DNA of 17,880 nucleotides, from NCBI GenBank assembly GCA_027596945.1, contig JADGJH010000491.1:1-17880 (forward strand). The letters run 5' to 3'. Of this stretch, positions 16,690 through 17,880 are shown piece by piece. The translations under genes were made by a program, and so were the position numbers. Origin of the DNA: Physocladia obscura (lineage: Eukaryota; Chytridiomycota; Chytridiomycetes; Chytridiales; Chytriomycetaceae). Each line of letters begins with the position of its first letter. The stretch's first letter is position 1. The notes below the pieces were generated by a model. That model made no database searches, was not told where the DNA came from, and saw only the letters and a program-made list of their open reading frames with translations.

Positions 16690-17390
16690 GGCCACTATGC
16701 AAGTGGGTATAGCAGTACAGCCAAATGCACATGTGTGCAAAACCATGACAACAATAGAGACTTTAAGTTGTTGAATAATGCCATTGACTTGAGATTCATT
16801 AGGTGCTCTTAATCAATCAAGGCCTCCAGAACTGCTGTTGATAAAATGAATAAATTTTTCATAAACAGCTGATTTTCCCACAGATCAAATGTAAGCATAC
16901 ATAAGGACTATAAGTTCTCCACCACCAACTGCCAGAGCGTCAATAAATATTATCTTTGATTGCCCAGAGTGGTCTTGTAATGCACAAAAAATTTAGTTAA
17001 CCAATCTGTTAAAATCAGTCCAACAACCACCAAAGCTTTTAGCAGATGAGTAAAAATTTGGTACAGAATGCTTTTTTTATTCAAAAAATACCAGTGGAAA
17101 TATTAAAGAATTTGGTCAATAGAAAAGCAAGTGACAATTAATTTTCTTGCATTCCAGCAGCATCCTTTTGTGATTTCTAGAATTTCCACATAATAGCTTG
17201 GCAGCTGAAATTCAATCACATGTTTTTTTTACCAAGCTGGACCTCAACATAATTTCCTTCATAAGTCATTAGACTTTTATTGCAGAGTTGTGGGGCCAAG
17301 TCTCTTGTTAATACATCAATATAATTTTTAAGTAACATACAACAGGTGACTTGAGTAGTTTCTGCTTCAGCCAAATCCCACGTGAATATC
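16690..17390 (-). pseudogene. broken minus-strand gene of the second element
   Basis: No single frame survives, but successive minus-strand stretches look coding. RIFTWDLAEAETTQVTCCM through LAPQLCNKSLMTYEGNYVEV spans about 17390-17219 and ends in TGA at 17216-17218. It continues, after a shift, as IEFQLPSYYVEILEITKG (about 17213-17160), and further down SKIIFIDALAVGGGELIVLM (about 16965-16900) is interrupted by TGAs. I recognise no family. The pattern fits one gene of 200 or more codons with frameshifts and in-frame stops. Whether the pieces belong to one protein is uncertain. Confidence 0.35.
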
Positions 17391-17640
17391 CTTTTTTTTC
17401 TTTCTTTTTTTTTCTATTTTCTCAAGTGAAAAAGTGAAAATGGCATAACTGAACAAAATAACTGTATTCTGAGTACTTTACACACAATAAAAAAACTCAT
17501 TTCAAGATTCTTTTTCTCTAGGGTATTTCTTGCTTTTTTTTTTTCAAATTATCATTGTGCACTTTCACTGCATCATTTGAATAAAAACCAAAAAAAAAAA
17601 ACAAAAAGAACATTAATAAAAGAAAACTCCAATCACTCAC
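17391..17640. other. low-complexity spacer
   Basis: Mostly T-runs and A-runs (17392-17418, 17534-17544, 17589-17602) with no open frame or motif. It separates the second element from the right-edge exons, and may contain the intron that follows the exon at 17641-17719. Confidence 0.5.
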
Positions 17641-17719
17641 CTGGATCATCTTGCACAAGGGCATGGCTTGCGTAGTAGACCAGGGTAGAGAGCTGGAGTG
17701 ATCCTAGCTGGCGCAGCAT
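17641..17719 (-). CDS. candidate first exon of a minus-strand gene
   Basis: ATG 17719-17717 opens 26 codons beginning MLRQLGSLQLSTLVYYASHA and ends at a consensus donor, CCAG|GTGAGT (intron from 17640). The leader is hydrophobic and basic without acidic residues early on, which fits an organellar presequence. No second exon is recognisable to the left, where mobile DNA and low-complexity sequence lie, so the gene may be interrupted, have a long intron, or not exist. Confidence 0.3.
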
Positions 17720-17793
17720 TGTTGGCAACGTTTGGTCCCAACTATTTTGTTTCAATTAATTTTCAGAAATGAAAATTTTTCTTTTGTTACAAC

Positions 17794-17880
17794 CAGTTGG
17801 CTGACTACAGCCACCAGTGCCAAGAACAAGCAAATTGAGGCAGCCCAGCCCCGTCAGTTCTTGGCCCAATGGTTTAAGTA
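17794..17880 (+). CDS. candidate internal exon cut by the window end
   Basis: After a good acceptor (TTGTTACAACCAG) an open frame reads WLTTATSAKNKQIEAAQPRQ and continues to the window end. It uses GC-ending codons (GCC, AAG, CAG), unlike the element DNA beside it, as an expressed host gene would. The product is not recognised. The upstream exon is not identified, and the opposite strand is also open, so strand is uncertain. Confidence 0.3.

Larger units (their letters stand above)
14494..17390. mobile_element. decayed multi-ORF element with helicase and RING/TRAF-type protein
   Basis: This compact, CpG-poor block carries, in order, helicase C-terminal motifs (+), a possible HNH-like fragment (+), a RING/zinc-finger ORF (+), a small ORF (-) whose stop overlaps the previous one, and a broken minus gene. 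Most plus frames are interrupted by TGA. No transposase or integrase, terminal repeat or target duplication was found, so the boundaries and the claim that all parts belong to one element are inferences. Confidence 0.5.

Noticed and set aside
1..17880. tRNA, rRNA or CRISPR features
   Set aside because: I saw no tRNA-like A/B-box pair with a foldable cloverleaf, no rRNA core sequence and no regularly spaced short repeats.

Overview
The window looks like nuclear DNA of an early-diverging fungus, most likely a chytrid (inference). Genes carry many short spliceosomal introns, mostly 48-100 nt, and intergenic DNA is AT-rich. Recognisable products are typical eukaryotic and fungal ones: a DPH4-type J protein, a YAF9/GAS41 YEATS protein, a secreted GH20 hexosaminidase, an F-box-like protein and a fungal bZIP factor. 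Several host genes end in TGA, so the nuclear code is standard. I rebuilt exon structures by hand from reading frame, splice signals and protein family motifs; no transcript or database was consulted.

Layout. 186-899 (-) is a secreted protein with a Trp/Gly/Asn/His-rich tail. It is divergent from DPH4 at 1051-1683 (+), the J-domain factor of diphthamide synthesis, which has a non-canonical GC-AG first intron. YAF9 (1704-2741, +) starts only 20 nt after the DPH4 stop and has six exons. The GH20 beta-N-acetylhexosaminidase follows (3423-5458, +), then a single-exon F-box-like gene (5561-6451, +). A decayed DNA transposon lies at about 6452-8520: a DDE_3 (Tc1/IS630-type) transposase relic on + and a convergent unrecognised ORF on -. 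A seven-exon bZIP gene (8666-10503, +) is tail-to-tail with a five-exon FMN-dependent glutamate-synthase-domain protein (10682-12845, -) that carries a putative mitochondrial presequence and a hydrophobic segment.

From 13 kb on there is no clear host gene until the right edge. A GC-richer noncoding island (about 13230-14110) holds two 131-bp direct repeats. From about 14.5 to 17.4 kb there is a second decayed, compact, multi-ORF element: the C-terminal part of an SF1/Pif1-like helicase, a possible HNH-like fragment, a RING plus TRAF/SIAH-type zinc-finger protein, a small convergent ORF whose stop overlaps the RING ORF's stop, and a broken minus-strand gene. The last 240 bases hold possible exons of one or two host genes cut by the window end.

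The host genes are unrelated housekeeping or accessory functions and do not form one pathway. The most interesting material is the mobile DNA. Both element regions are strongly CpG-poor, and their broken reading frames are interrupted mainly by in-frame TGA. Several of these TGAs sit where the protein family has Arg, as expected from CGA to TGA deamination. The second element combines a helicase with a RING/TRAF-type putative ubiquitin ligase, and I cannot assign it to a named transposon class.
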